Assembly: GCA_029641185.1 (NCBI GenBank)
Contig: JAPWGK010000032.1
Location: 248,001-312,000 of the forward strand
Length of the DNA stretch: 64,000 bases
Direction of reading: 5' to 3'
From: Pseudofabraea citricarpa
Taxonomy: Eukaryota > Ascomycota > Leotiomycetes > Helotiales > Dermateaceae
The translations under genes were made by a program, and so were the position numbers. A model generated the notes under the pieces. The model did not search any database and was not told where the DNA came from. It worked only from the letters and a program-made list of their open reading frames with translations. The first letter of the stretch is position 1, and each line of letters opens with the position of its first letter. Below are positions 25,713 to 36,923 of this stretch, one piece after another.

Positions 25713-27483
25713 ATGGTCAAGATGGCTTTCACGAGGACGGCAACAAGTACGATTACTAGGCAGAGGTATGACCCCAAGTCCCTAGAAGATCAAGGGGTAA
25801 TACCTTCGGTCGCGTTTAGTAGGATAATTAAGAGCCCTCGCAGGAAATCGTTCAGGGATAGAGTGGCTAGCCGCAAAAATAGTAACCGGCCCACCACTCC
25901 AAAATCTCCAACTATCGATGTAGAGCAGCTGAAGGCAGACTTGAAAAGCCAGAAGACTCAAGATATCAGTGCCGATTTAACCGAGGGACGTCCCAATATC
26001 TTCCCAGAGACGGTCTTTGGCGAATATGAAGCCGAGGGTAAGAGCAAGATCCAGCGAGCCGATGAAGCCATCGCACAATGGGAAGAGGTAAAGCGGGTTC
26101 ATTCAAAGCATTATCCCAGAGCGATGACAAATGTCCAATGGAAACTTGATGAGGCCAAGGCTGAGAGAGCAGCGCTGGAGGACAACGAAGAGAACAATCA
26201 AGTTGGGTTAGTCAATCAACACGCAGGAATACAAAAGTGACTAAGTCAGCAACAGGGTCAAAGATTTGGCAGGACACAGAATTGCAACCCGTCTCAAGCT
26301 TCTCGAATGGGGCCTGAGCACTTCCAAGTGCGCCGTAGAGAAGGAGAATATCAGTGCTGTCATCGAAGGCTACAAATCAGGAGCCATCCCATACTCAAAG
26401 GAGTTGACCATCGTCTATGGAGGAAAGATCGTTGATAAAGCGCCAACTTATGCTGATTTCCTTGCTAACCGACAAGAGCGATTAGATCGTTATGCGGCTG
26501 AGCATGGATCCGGATGGGTCTTCTACGAGGAGCCCTTAGATGTTCATCCAGAAAGCACACCGATCATGAAGGGTTGCGCCACTTACAACCGAGCGGCTCG
26601 ATGGCATAACCTTGCATCGTGGAACATCTACCAGGGATACGAAAAACGTGTCGACTGGGTCGCGCGTCTAAACATTCCAAATCGAACAGAGGTCCCCGAG
26701 TCAGCGAACTTTCTGTACAATAGTGATATCGGCACGTGGTATGCTGGATTCGACGGTCCGAGGTTGATCTACAGGGTGCTTCTTGATTCCGGCGCCACGT
26801 ACCCATCCTTATCCAACGAGGACCTGAGCAACCTGGGCATCGACAACAGGTACTACCCCTGCCAAGCGCTCACCTACATCGACACGGCAAGCGAGAACGA
26901 CAAGATGGCGCGGATATACGAGCTCTTCGTCCAAGTGCTGGACACGAACCACCGCTCGCTCGTCGACCCAAACGACCCCGTATGGCCCGGCCAACCGCCA
27001 TATCTCGGAGGGCTCTGCCCCGTCATCCAGCTGGGGAACACGAACGGGATCGATCCACAGACGGGCCGCTCGAAGCACACGCGGCTGTCAGGCATGCTGC
27101 CTTTTCTCGCATGCTATACGCAAGTCACGCCCAACCGGACGGAGCTTTACCTGGGGGAAGATCGAAGACACGTGCTCGGCGGCCACAGGATGCCGGGGCA
27201 GAAGAGATGGGACCTCGCCATCACAGCCGGCCACGAGGTTCAGTACGACTGGACGAATTATGATGATCCTGTAACCACGTTTAGCCACCGTCAAGGCCAG
27301 CTCGTTGATCAGGACGAAGACAATTCGCATGGGAGTTATACAACTGTTATGAAGGGCACACCGCAGGAAGCCATCGTGACCAACAACCCAGGTAGAGAAC
27401 GTCAACGACGGCTAGCAGCTCTGGCTCAAGCTCGAGCTGAAGCTTCGGCTCGAGCACGGGGAGCAGGATATTGGGGCACCTGA
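25713..27483 (+). CDS. protein with a retropepsin-like D-S-G-A motif (hypothetical)
   Basis: Two exons, join(25713..26206,26256..27483), give 573 residues; the 49-bp intron uses a GTTAGT donor, a GACTAAG branch and an AACAG acceptor. Residues 1-165 are basic and coiled-coil-prone (ending KAERAALEDNEENN). From about residue 330 the sequence resembles a retropepsin-type aspartic protease: YRVLLDSGATYPSLS with the catalytic-type Asp at 342, then a long insertion, and HVLGG at 470-474 in the place of the second hydrophobic-hydrophobic-Gly motif that supports the active-site loop. The tail is Ala/Arg-rich. There is no reverse transcriptase, RNase H, integrase or zinc knuckle nearby, so this is not an intact retroelement. 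Retropepsins act as homodimers, cleaving polyprotein or regulatory substrates; whether this one is active is unknown. It could be a domesticated gag-protease or an old cellular family of the Ddi1 type. Start chosen at the first ATG; another lies at codon 4. Confidence 0.8.
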
Positions 27484-27737
27484 GTTCTATGGAGAGAAAC
27501 GGATTTTTCTTCTCGTGACCCGCGGGACTTCAGAACCGAACTTTCCAGTTCCGTCTGATATAAAAAGGTCTTTTAAGTAGCGCGTAACACTTCTGAACGA
27601 AATAGTATACTTTAATCTGATGTAGAAAAAAAAACATAGAAAATCTTTTCGATAACTCGTGATACTTCTAAACGACGAGGTTTTGTATTGCAATCTGAGA
27701 TAAAAGATCCTTTTTAATACTTTTCCTAGGTTGTTTT

Positions 27738-27762
27738 ATGGGGGCCAGCCCCCAAACCCCCG
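27738..27762 (+). repeat. copy 1 of a dispersed GC-rich palindromic element
   Basis: The 25 bases here recur exactly as the reverse complement at 41884-41908. The core GGGGGCCAGCCCCC is self-complementary and is followed by AAACCCCC. Flanks of both copies also agree on the 5' side (a TTGTTT-rich stretch) and loosely on the 3' side (GCTCTGCGAGGC against GCGCTGCGCGGC), so the homologous unit is about 45-50 bp. Confidence 0.85.
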
Positions 27763-27819
27763 GATGCTCTGCGAGGCTATATCAGAAAGCAGTTAATTAT
27801 ACTAGAAACGATCAGAAGA

Positions 27820-27859
27820 CCTGCCTGCCTGCCTGCCTGCCTACCTACTATCAATTCTT

Positions 27860-27890
<31 letters not shown>
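27820..27890. repeat. CTGC and GAAA microsatellites
   Basis: A CTGC tetranucleotide tract (27820-27848, last units CTAC) is followed after 12 bp by a GAAA tract (27861-27890). Both are perfect or nearly perfect and likely length-variable. Confidence 0.9.
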
Positions 27891-28227
27891 ATTTACACCG
27901 CTCGCTTAATTATTTATGTTCGAGGCACTTGGTTCTAAAGGCGTGCGTGCCTGTCCTGTGCAAGAGGCAAGAGGCAAGAGGCAAGAGGCGCGCGGGGAAA
28001 GTAAAAGTGAAAGTGAAAGTGAAAAAGAAAATGAATAAGATACAGAAAGAAATTGATCGAGGTGAAAACTAGGCGTGAAGAGCGTAGCTTCTTTCTATTC
28101 TCTCTCTTGTGACCAAGTCCTCTTTCTTTCTCTTCCTCTTTCTCTTTCTCTCTCCTGCGACGTGAGGAGAATGGTCCTGCTAGAGTTATATGCAAGGTGG
28201 AATGGTGAGATACTGCTTAATAACATG

Positions 28228-28265
28228 GAGAAGAAGAAGAAGAAGAAGAAGAAGAAGAAGAAGAA
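28228..28265. repeat. (GAA)n microsatellite
   Basis: About twelve uninterrupted GAA/AAG trinucleotide units. It falls in non-coding sequence. Confidence 0.9.
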
Positions 28266-29288
28266 AAACAATTTGAGAGCATGTCCTACGTCACATCTCC
28301 TTTGTTGGTAATATGACTGACGTTTTTTTCTTTTTTTGGTTTTAGAAAAGAAAAGGCATGATTAATTAGGACAGGGCCTGCGAGAGATCAATAATCGAAC
28401 ACCTCCTATACCAGACCCCATGGTCAAATCACAAATCACATAGGCAAACAAAGAGACAATGCTTCGAAAGTTTTTTGTTTTTCTTTTTCGATTCCGCTTT
28501 TTTTGGTTTGCAATATAGAGAGTAGTAGTAGAGCATCTAAGTCATCTACCTACTAATTACTTCTCCATAGTATGCATTAGTTGAGCGTTTCTGTTTCTGC
28601 TGCTCCGATCATCATCATCAGTCCATCCTCTAGGGACAGTGTGAAAACATCTGAGACAGCTTGAAGAGAGAAGAAAAAAAAAAGTTGTTTCCCATCGCTA
28701 TGCTCCTCTGCTCTTTCCATCTTCCTCTCTGGGTATTTCCATCCAACCTCCGCCAAACCCATCGCTATGCAGTTGATTAAAATTATGCAAAAGCCTCTGA
28801 ATCACCTCCCTATCCCCGTCCTCGGTTTCAAAAGCATTCTTTATCCCAGAGTGCACTTTTCTTCCCAAATTTTTCCCATCCGTATTTGCTTTTCGAGAAA
28901 GGGACAGGAACGTCGAAGAAAACAATCTTGAAGTATTTTTGCTGTGCAAGAAGGGGTATGATCTCGCATCGACCTAAATGTGGCCGAAGGTGAAAAACAA
29001 ACGAAAAACGACCAAGGAGAATAAAACCACAATGGATGAAATCGCTAAACAATAACAGGAAAGCAAATCGACTCGCTAATGCTCGACGCATGATTGATAT
29101 GATCTGAGACGAGCGAGTGATGCGTCACTCCTTCGTCTCTTCAATTTGATCGGTGTTCCATAGGACACGTTACAAATTGTGTTACATAGGAGAAGGGTCC
29201 GAAGATTCAGCTATGCTCTGGGGAATCATTCGTAAAGCTGACTGGGTATGGAGAAGTTCGGACCAGGTCGGGAAGGGTACAACCGCAG

Positions 29289-30546
29289 CTAGTTCATCAT
29301 CATCTCGGTATGCTGATAGGTCGGGTATTGGGGTTGGTAGTGATGTGGCTGTGCGTACGGGTTGTGGTGGGTCGGCGTTGGAGTGACAGGACATCTCGGG
29401 GCGACATGCTGATATCCATTTACATCCTTTCCAGATACAAAGTATTCCCCTTCTGGCGTGATGGGAGGGGTCGGGTAACCGTTGACCATTTGACCATGAG
29501 CCTTTTGAGGTGTGTTGTAGATGTAGCTGTTGCTGGGAACAGGCTTCAGCATCTGAGATTCGCATGGTGGTGTTGGTGGGCTGGCCCGTCTCTGTGCCTC
29601 GGCTTGCTGCACAAGGAAGTTCTCGAGCTTGACGGAAACCCTGGACATGTGAGCGGACGCGTACTTCCGGGACAAGACTGAAGAAGGATGGTGGAGATGT
29701 TGAGAGAGGGCAAGCAAGACGAGGTTCTCATTGTGATCTGATCCGTGCTCTGAGTGCTCGTGTTTGCCCAAGATGGCTCGGGCCAGGGCCAGGGAGGCAC
29801 CCGCCATGGTCGAAGGTCGAGTCGATACAAAGTCCTTATGGTACAAGGCAATCTCACAGATGTACCAAGACATATGCTCAACCTCCATCTCCTCAAACTC
29901 CTCGGCAAAGGCAATCTGCAAGAAGCTGTCGACGGTGGGATGTCCGATAGTCCAGTCCAACGTGTTGAGCACGTGCCACTCCATCTGGGTGAACATCTCT
30001 TCCTCATACAACGAGCAGCACATCGACTTGAGCTCTCTGATCATTGGGACCTTCTCTTTCTTGTCTCCATACTTGGCAGCGATCAACAGGGCAGCGCATC
30101 CAACCAATTGATAATGCTTCTTGTACACCACTCTTCTTGAGCAGTATCGGTCAAGGAGGTTGACGGCCAGGAAGAGCGTCTCGGGAAGGAGCTGGAAGGC
30201 AGCGTGGGCTTCGATGAGGAAGTCGATCAGGTAAGGTCTCATGAACCACTGGATCTCTTGCTGTATGTCAATGGAGGCAACATCTGGCAGGGTCTCGTCC
30301 TGTGTCAAGTCAGCATGATGAAGGGTACGCGGGCAGTGGAGGCATCTTGACCTCCATGTGTCTCATGTGCTTCACGATATCCTCGAGGTATGCTTCGGAT
30401 GCTTGTCTTGACAGCTCGTTGGCCATGATCTCTCTCTTGTTCTGCGCGATCATCTTTGCGTAGTCTGGACGATCATCTCGAGCCGAGAATGAGGTTTCGC
30501 TCTCTACAAAGTACGTGTCGCAGGGTTGGGATCGGTGGTGGGCCAT
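29289..30546 (-). CDS. CLN1: G1/S-specific cyclin (Cln/Puc1 type)
   Basis: Two exons, complement(join(29289..30299,30352..30546)), encode 401 residues. The 52-bp intron begins GTCAAG, a weak donor, but has a good GCTGAC branch site and joins MRHME to DETLPDVASID in frame, the arrangement I know from fungal homologues. The cyclin box starts at about residue 80 (EIQWFMRPYLIDFLIEAH), includes LLDRYCSRR and LVGCAALLIAAKYGDKKE, and continues through the second cyclin fold (about 175-280). The last 110 residues are Pro/Thr/Ser-rich with several TP sites (PTPPITPEGE), expected of an unstable cyclin phosphorylated by its kinase. G1 cyclins activate Cdc28/Cdc2 at Start. An unusually long gene-free region lies upstream, which may include a long 5' leader. 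The exact orthology name (Cln1, Cln3, Puc1) is uncertain. Confidence 0.92.
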
Positions 30547-32149
30547 GTTGAGATTGCTTGCGGAAAGGTTGCAGTGAAGCAGAAGATGATGATTGATGCC
30601 TCGAGTGGGAAGAAAGAATGGATGTCAAGTTCTCCAGGAGCTTCGACCGATAGATTGATGGATGGTGGTAGTGCCTTTAAAGGAATGTACGTATCGTTCG
30701 AACGAACAATACTTGATGGGTGATTAGATTAGAGAGCGTGGTGACGAGAAGGAGAAAGGACGGTAATGAATGACAGTGGCTAGTCGATGCAGCCGGCGAT
30801 GTGGACCTGGAGTTCCAAGGTTGACGGTTGAAGCTCGAGATGGCAGGTGAATTCACTTATAGGGAATTTCCAGGGTGGGTGATCTAGGGGAGAGGTTTAG
30901 CGAAAATCTCATCTCAGGCCGGGCAGGATCCAGCGCAGCCCGTCAGCCAAGCAGGGGTTTTTGTCTCTTTTGCTCAGAGCGACGCCATCGTCGTCGGCCG
31001 TACGTGATGAGAGGGCGGTCGTGAATCGTGGAGAATGTTCTGTCACGAGGGAGGAGGGAGAGGGAGCTGGGCACGTACCGTCGGGAGATTACAGCGTCCT
31101 CGGGCAAGCTCGGATGATGAACCAAAGCGGCAATCCCTTGATGAGCAGAACTGGGCGTGCGTCGTCTGGAAAATGTGTGTAATTTGCAGATTCGGGGAAG
31201 CAGGATAAACGAGTGAACGTCTCCAGCCTCTGATGTCTGCGGGTTATTGGGAGGGAGATGAGAGAGAGAGGAGGTTGCGTGAGGAAGACTGCGTGCCGAG
31301 TCTAACGAAGAGGGGGATCGATGTGGAGAATGCCGGCAGGTTGGTCGACCGCTGGCATGCAAATGCTACGTAAGGGGAGACGATTAGCCCAGAGTTCCTT
31401 GAGTTCCTGGAGGGCAATTGTATCGAGCATTGCTCTTGAGGGGGAACTGCTCACCTTTATATTGATCTGCGTCTCCTCTCTTGCGTCCACGGGCAATGGT
31501 GACTTGGCTGGGGTGGGTGAATGCTGCGGCTGATGGCAGTGTTCCTGAGAACAGCGGAGGAGAATCCGGTGAGGGACTGCACCGGGGCGAGTATCTCAAT
31601 GGATGGGTGAGGCTATTGACGTTCCTGAGGGATCCCACGAGGGGTTTTCGAGCTGGTGATGCTTAAAGGGGGGGAGCTTCGAAGGTTCACGAGGTCGGCT
31701 GGCGTCAATTAAGGCGGGTGGGCGACAGGAGTAACGGGGTGATCTTGATCTTGAGAATGCAGCAGTCTCGATACAGATGATCCGTCGAGGGGATGAGTTG
31801 GTAGTTGAGGTCGATGGATGAGGGGGGGGAGAGGTTGGGCCCTTCTTTTTGTGTCGGTCGTTGCAGGAGAGTCGGTAGCAGCGATAGAATCCCAGTGAAC
31901 TCGTTGGTACAGATTAAACCTCGTTGAGAGTGATGGTAATGGTTATGAGGAGTCTTCTGAACAAGAGACGGAGGAAATAAAAAGAGAGAGGGAGAGAGAG
32001 GGAGGGAAAGGGCTTAAGGGAAAAGAGAGGAGAAGAGAGAGACGAGACGAGACGAGACGAGAATAATGAAGAGAAAGCTGGTGGCAGCTCGTAGTTCAAG
32101 ATTATCCACCGGCCAATAATGGACGGATGCACAAGTAACAGGGTCAACA

Positions 32150-32188
32150 GGCTACAGGCTACAGGCTACAGGCTACAGGCGACAGGCG
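32150..32188. repeat. CTACAGG heptamer repeats
   Basis: Four to five copies of ACAGGCT/CTACAGG in tandem, the last ones changing to CGACAGG. Non-coding context. Confidence 0.8.
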
Positions 32189-34434
32189 AATCTACAGGGC
32201 CAACGGGGCTAGAGGAGCAGAGCAGAACAGGGGGGCAAGCACATCCATCAGCTGTGGTTTAGTACTGAGGAGGACTCACTTCAGCACTCAGCATTCAGCA
32301 TTCAGCACTCAGCGCACCCACCATCTATCTGTACCATCCACCCAGCACCTACCATCCAGCGCCATCCACCACCATCCACTATCCACCATCCACTAATAAA
32401 CTGAGTCCACTCCCTACCACTCCCTACCACTCACTCCCTACCACCACCACTACCTGTTACTGTATTTCCCCTCCACTCCACGCTCCACCCACTTCCAGAA
32501 CCCTGGCAAACCTTGGAACCAGCCCATCAACCCATCCATCAACCCATCAACCCTTCAACCCTTCAACCCTTCAACCCCGTCAAGCCCCCCCGTCCCATCC
32601 CAAATAATACTCTCCAGCGACGCGACCTGACACGCTCAAGCATCACGCTCGACGCGGCCTTCCTCAGCGAACCAACTTCCTCCGGCCAGGGATCGCCAAT
32701 GGATTACATACAGCGACATGCACCTCCAGTCTCAATCTCCCCCCAATTACACCATTACACACTGCTGCATGAAGCCAAAAAAGCAGCTCATCATCACGCT
32801 CGCTCGCTCATCTCACCACTCACCACTCACCACTCATCACCACCACCACCACCACGGCACGCTACACACTTACGGATCCCGAGCCGCAACAACAATGGGC
32901 CACATCAGGACACCCACATACACACCACTACCACACGCGTGCAACTACAATACATCATCGTCACCATCCCACAACAAATAAACAGAACAGACCGTGGTGG
33001 TGTTGCGTCGCTGATGTTGACGTTGACGTTGCATGGCCGGCCCGTGGGCTTGTGCTGGTGTATATCTTCATGCAATACTCATCCCGACATAAAACGCGTG
33101 GGCCGAAGTCAGACCAGCCGTTCGTAGCGTGTCAGCCAATCATCTGCCCCCAACCCTCTAACTTTTGAACTGAACCCAAAAAACACGGAGTCGAAGGAGG
33201 CTCTGATCAACCAATACAGCAACTAACCAACAAAACCTACCATACATGTCAACTCTCAACTCTCCATCACATCACGACATCAAAGCAAGATGGCGAGCGA
33301 GACTTGCCATGGCCGGCCAATCGCGAGGCTCCACCCTGCACAGTTAAGACGATGGTGGCTATAGCAAAAGCCTTGTCGTCGCCCTCCGCCCTCCGTCCTC
33401 CTTCCTCAAGCACAAGCTGCCGACGCCGCAGGCCATCACCAGAAAAGAACAGGTCAGTAGCCAACCTAAAGCCGGGCCAAGATGACACAGGATACGGACG
33501 CAAAACACGCGAATCGAGAGCTCTGATCCCTCCAAAGCAAGGTCTGTTCTTGACTCTTGATGCAAACACTTTAAACGCGGTCCGGTAGCACGGATCCATG
33601 GCACACGACACGCGCAGCAGCAGCGCAGCGCGACTCACTAACAGGAAAAAGTACGACGGACGGGGCCAGATTTGTGGAAATACAGCGACAAGCGTGAGAG
33701 GAGAATGGAGAATGGACCCCACACCAGAGTTAGAGAGGAAAGGATCGAGCTTGACTTTGGCTCTTCACCACAGAGGAGAGATGCAATGCAGCTGACGGGC
33801 CAACGCGGTAGGTACATACATGTACGGTTCCCCAAAGGCAAAACCACTGAATCGTGAGGGTTGTTTCAATCCCTCTCCCAAACTCTCTGTTTGAGCAGAA
33901 GAAAAAAGGAGATCTGGTCACCTCTCAGATGTTTAAAGACCCTGTCAGCTCCAGCGATCCCGCCCGACGTGCCGGGTACCACGGGTTACATACAGCCAAC
34001 GCTCCTCCCACTTAGCCTTCTCGAATCTCAGAGGGAGCCGTAAGCGAGCAAGGTTCAGGTTGCGGTGCATAGCGCAGTCGCTCGCTTACCGTGCTTCTCC
34101 ACAATCCCAACTCTCTTCTTCTCGCGCGGCCGCCTCTCGCCTCTCGGCTTCTAGAAAGAAAGAATGGGACGGGCGAGTTGAGTGCATAAAAGTTATTTCC
34201 TGCGTCATGGCGAGCGTAGCCGCATTGGGACGTACCGCAATCTTAACGCGATCGGCGTGGCTGGTGAGTCGGTGGATGCACGCACTGGATGGTCGTCCAT
34301 CCTCATCTTAAGTATATATCAAGCCATGCTAAGAGGAGGCCCTCCCTCTATTCTCGTCTCGCCCATACTGTACCATACTGCACAATGCACATGAATTCAC
34401 TCGAGCCCTGATCTGATGCGACTCATCATCAAAC

Positions 34435-35031
34435 GCGTGCGTTGCGTTGCGTTGCGTTGCGTGAGACGGAACGGGGAGGGGCTAGGCTAGGTAGGCTAAG
34501 ACGCTCAGCCAGAGCCCCACCGAGTTACCACCGCGTAAAGTGGTTTTTCTCTCCCGCTGGCTGGCTTACATCGATGTTGGTTTCCTCTCTTTTCATAAAA
34601 GTATGAAAGCGTCGCCAACTCGCCCACGCACCCACGCACCCACGCACCCACGCACACCCACGCACCCGCGCGCGCATGCAAAAAAAAACAAACCCCTCGG
34701 CGAAAGGGGGATCGTCGACCAGACACGAGGTCATCTGGCTTCTCAGCAGGAAGAAAAAAAGAAGATTGACGTCGAGGATCTGAATAAAGGGAGGGCCGCT
34801 GCGGGTCGCGGTCTACGGGTTGCGGGTTGCTACGCCGGGAGCGGGTTGCTGCTCTCTCATCTCTCTCATCTCTCTTCTCTCCTTTTTCTCTTTTCCTGGG
34901 TCGAAAAAGTGGATAGATGGATAGATGGATAGATGGATCGGATGGATTGGAGAAAGGGAGGGACACCACACTCGACGACATTGAGACTCGAGAGGTGTTT
35001 TTGAGTATGCGTATGCGTATGCGTATGCGTA
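34435..35031. repeat. cluster of short tandem repeats (GCGTT, CCCACGCA, GATG/GATA, GTATGC)
   Basis: GCGTT pentamers occupy 34435-34461, CCCACGCA-like octamers 34623-34665, GATA/GATG tetramers about 34910-34938 and five GTATGC hexamers 35005-35031. Each is nearly perfect and none lies in a supported gene. Confidence 0.85.
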
Positions 35032-35520
35032 GGTATGCAGAGCCGTCTCGGCCGATAGAAAGCCGACGGAATCAAGGGATTGTCTTTCGGACGTTACATT
35101 GGTGAGTTTTGGTTTTTCTTTTCTTGTCTTGTCTTGTGATGCTGTTGATGCTGTTGATGCTGTTGATGAGGTGAGGTATGGTGAAGAAAGGGCGAGATAT
35201 CGAGTTGTACGGCACTCAGCATCGTCAATGCTACGGTAGATGTGCCTCGGCCAAAACGAAACGAAACCAGAGGTATCTTCTATCTGGGGAAGGGAAGGCC
35301 GAAACATTTGTATTTATATGGGTTTTTGTATGTATGTATCTATGTATTGATTGCTTGCTCTACACTATTGGCAGCTTTTTTATTCTCGCTTCTCGCTGAT
35401 CTACAGGAGCTCTCTTCTTCTTTCTTCTTTCTTCTTTAGATTGGAGATTGGAGATTGGAGAAGGCTACAAAGGTATATATGCTAGACTCTTATACTATTA
35501 TCATGTCAGGCCGTGTCATC

Positions 35521-35721
35521 TCATGTCTTGTCTTGTCTTGTCTTGTCTTGTCATGCTATGCTATATTATGCTCTATGCTATGCTATGCTATGCTATGCTA
35601 TGTTATACTCTACTATATTATACTCTATACTCTATGCTATGCTATGCTCTGCTATACTCTGCTATGCTCTGCTATGCTCTGCTATGCTCTGCTATGCTCT
35701 GCTATGCTCTGCTCTGCTCTG
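35521..35721. repeat. 200-bp pentanucleotide satellite (CTTGT to CTATG to CTCTG)
   Basis: A continuous array of 5-bp units that changes type along its length: CTTGT units first, then CTATG with a degenerate TATACTC interior, then alternating CTATG and CTCTG to the end. Because 5 is not a multiple of 3, all three frames stay open for long distances here, which creates spurious open frames. Confidence 0.92.
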
Positions 35722-35998
35722 TAAGTAAGCCGTAATCCGGACGGTAGCTAGCCGCGTTGCGTTACGTTGGCTGGTTGATATGCTGTGCTGTGATGTGACG
35801 TGCTGTGGATGTACTCTAATGTAGGTATGTATATTTGTATATGTATGTATATATATATCACAATGTAAATCCCCTTACCTCGTTCCTTGGGCCTTGGGTA
35901 AACTTGGGTAAACTTGGGTCAAGCCACCACCATTACCACCAGCATTTTTTGTGACCATCATCATCACCATCACAAGCATACCATGCAATCTTTGGCGC

Positions 35999-36005
<7 letters not shown>

Positions 36006-36030
<25 letters not shown>
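36006..36030. repeat. (GTAT)n microsatellite
   Basis: Six perfect GTAT units. A second short GTAT tract occurs at about 36107-36130. Confidence 0.9.
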
Positions 36031-36332
36031 CACGATAATACTCGGAACGAAAAAGAGAGAGGGTTGTCAGAATTTGTCGATATCACCAAGCAGGATGTAG
36101 GATGTATATATGTATGTATGTCTGTATGTATGCAATGGATGCAATGGATGCTCTGCTGTATGTTTTTTTTTTTTTTCTTTTTCTTTTTTTCTTTCTTTTT
36201 TTGGTGTCTTACTTATACTTAGCCCACATCTGTATATCTATCTATCTTTTACACGGTACTACGTGTACACGAGGAAGTTAGTTATGCAGAGCCTCAAATT
36301 CTTCTTTTTTCTTCTTTTTCTTCTTCTTTTCT

Positions 36333-36387
36333 CTTTTTTTTTTTTTTTTTTTTTTTCTTTTTTTTTGGGGGGGGGGGGGGGGGGGGG
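36333..36387. repeat. poly-T run followed by a 21-base poly-G run
   Basis: T-rich sequence gives way directly to 21 consecutive G bases (36367-36387). Runs of this length are error-prone in sequencing and could form quadruplex structures. Confidence 0.9.
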
Positions 36388-36451
36388 CGGGCATTCACCA
36401 GACGACGGATGATGAACGATGAATGATGGATGATAGATGATGGATGAGATG

Positions 36452-36484
<33 letters not shown>

Positions 36485-36550
36485 GGTCTATGACGGTCTA
36501 GAAGTATTTTTTTGGCTACCAGGCTCCGTAAAGAGCGACAGAAGAGACCC

Positions 36551-36592
<42 letters not shown>
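36452..36592. repeat. (GA)n and (CT)n inverted pair
   Basis: About 15 GA units (36452-36481) are followed 70 bp later by about 20 CT units (36553-36592). The two are reverse complements, so the single strand could form a roughly 30-bp stem. Confidence 0.9.
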
Positions 36593-36595
<3 letters not shown>

Positions 36596-36742
36596 TTCTC
36601 ACATCATGCATGATTGTTCGGTGGTGGGGTAGAGGTAGATGTTCGGAGTACGGGTTACGGCTCCGGCCACGGCTCCGGCTAGAGATGGGGGGATTGGAGA
36701 GGAGAAATAGAAGATTTCTCTTTTGGTTTTTTTTTTATTTTA

Positions 36743-36923
36743 TGGTTGGTTGGTCTGGTTGGTTGGTTGGTTGGTTGGTTGGTCGGTTGGTCTGTACGGT
36801 GAATAAGTTTCTTGGTTCTTTGGATGCTCGATTCCCCGGGGGGAGGTAGGGGGGGTTCGAGGCTAGGTACCTAGCTAGGTACATAGGTAGGTGGTGATGG
36901 TGGTGGTGGTGGTGGTGGTGGTG
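36743..36923. repeat. (GGTT)n and (GGT)n tracts
   Basis: GGTT tetramers at 36743-36790 and GGT trinucleotides at 36890-36923, separated by a G-rich segment. Confidence 0.88.

Larger units (their letters stand above)
27484..29288. other. convergent spacer with microsatellites and a dispersed GC-rich element
   Basis: No supported gene. It contains a 25-bp GC-rich element (27738-27762), a CTGC/CCTG tract (27820-27848), (GAAA)n (27861-27890), four GAGGCAA units (27961-27989) and (GAA)n (28228-28265). The rest is A/T- and pyrimidine-rich and includes the 3' regions of the two converging genes. Confidence 0.6.

Noticed and set aside
32513..33127. 204-codon plus-strand open frame in the repeat-rich region
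   Set aside because: Built of His/Pro/Thr low-complexity repeats from tandem DNA; no homologue or splice evidence.
35448..35735. ORFs in the pentanucleotide satellite
   Set aside because: A 5-bp tandem repeat keeps all frames open; the peptides are pure repeats.
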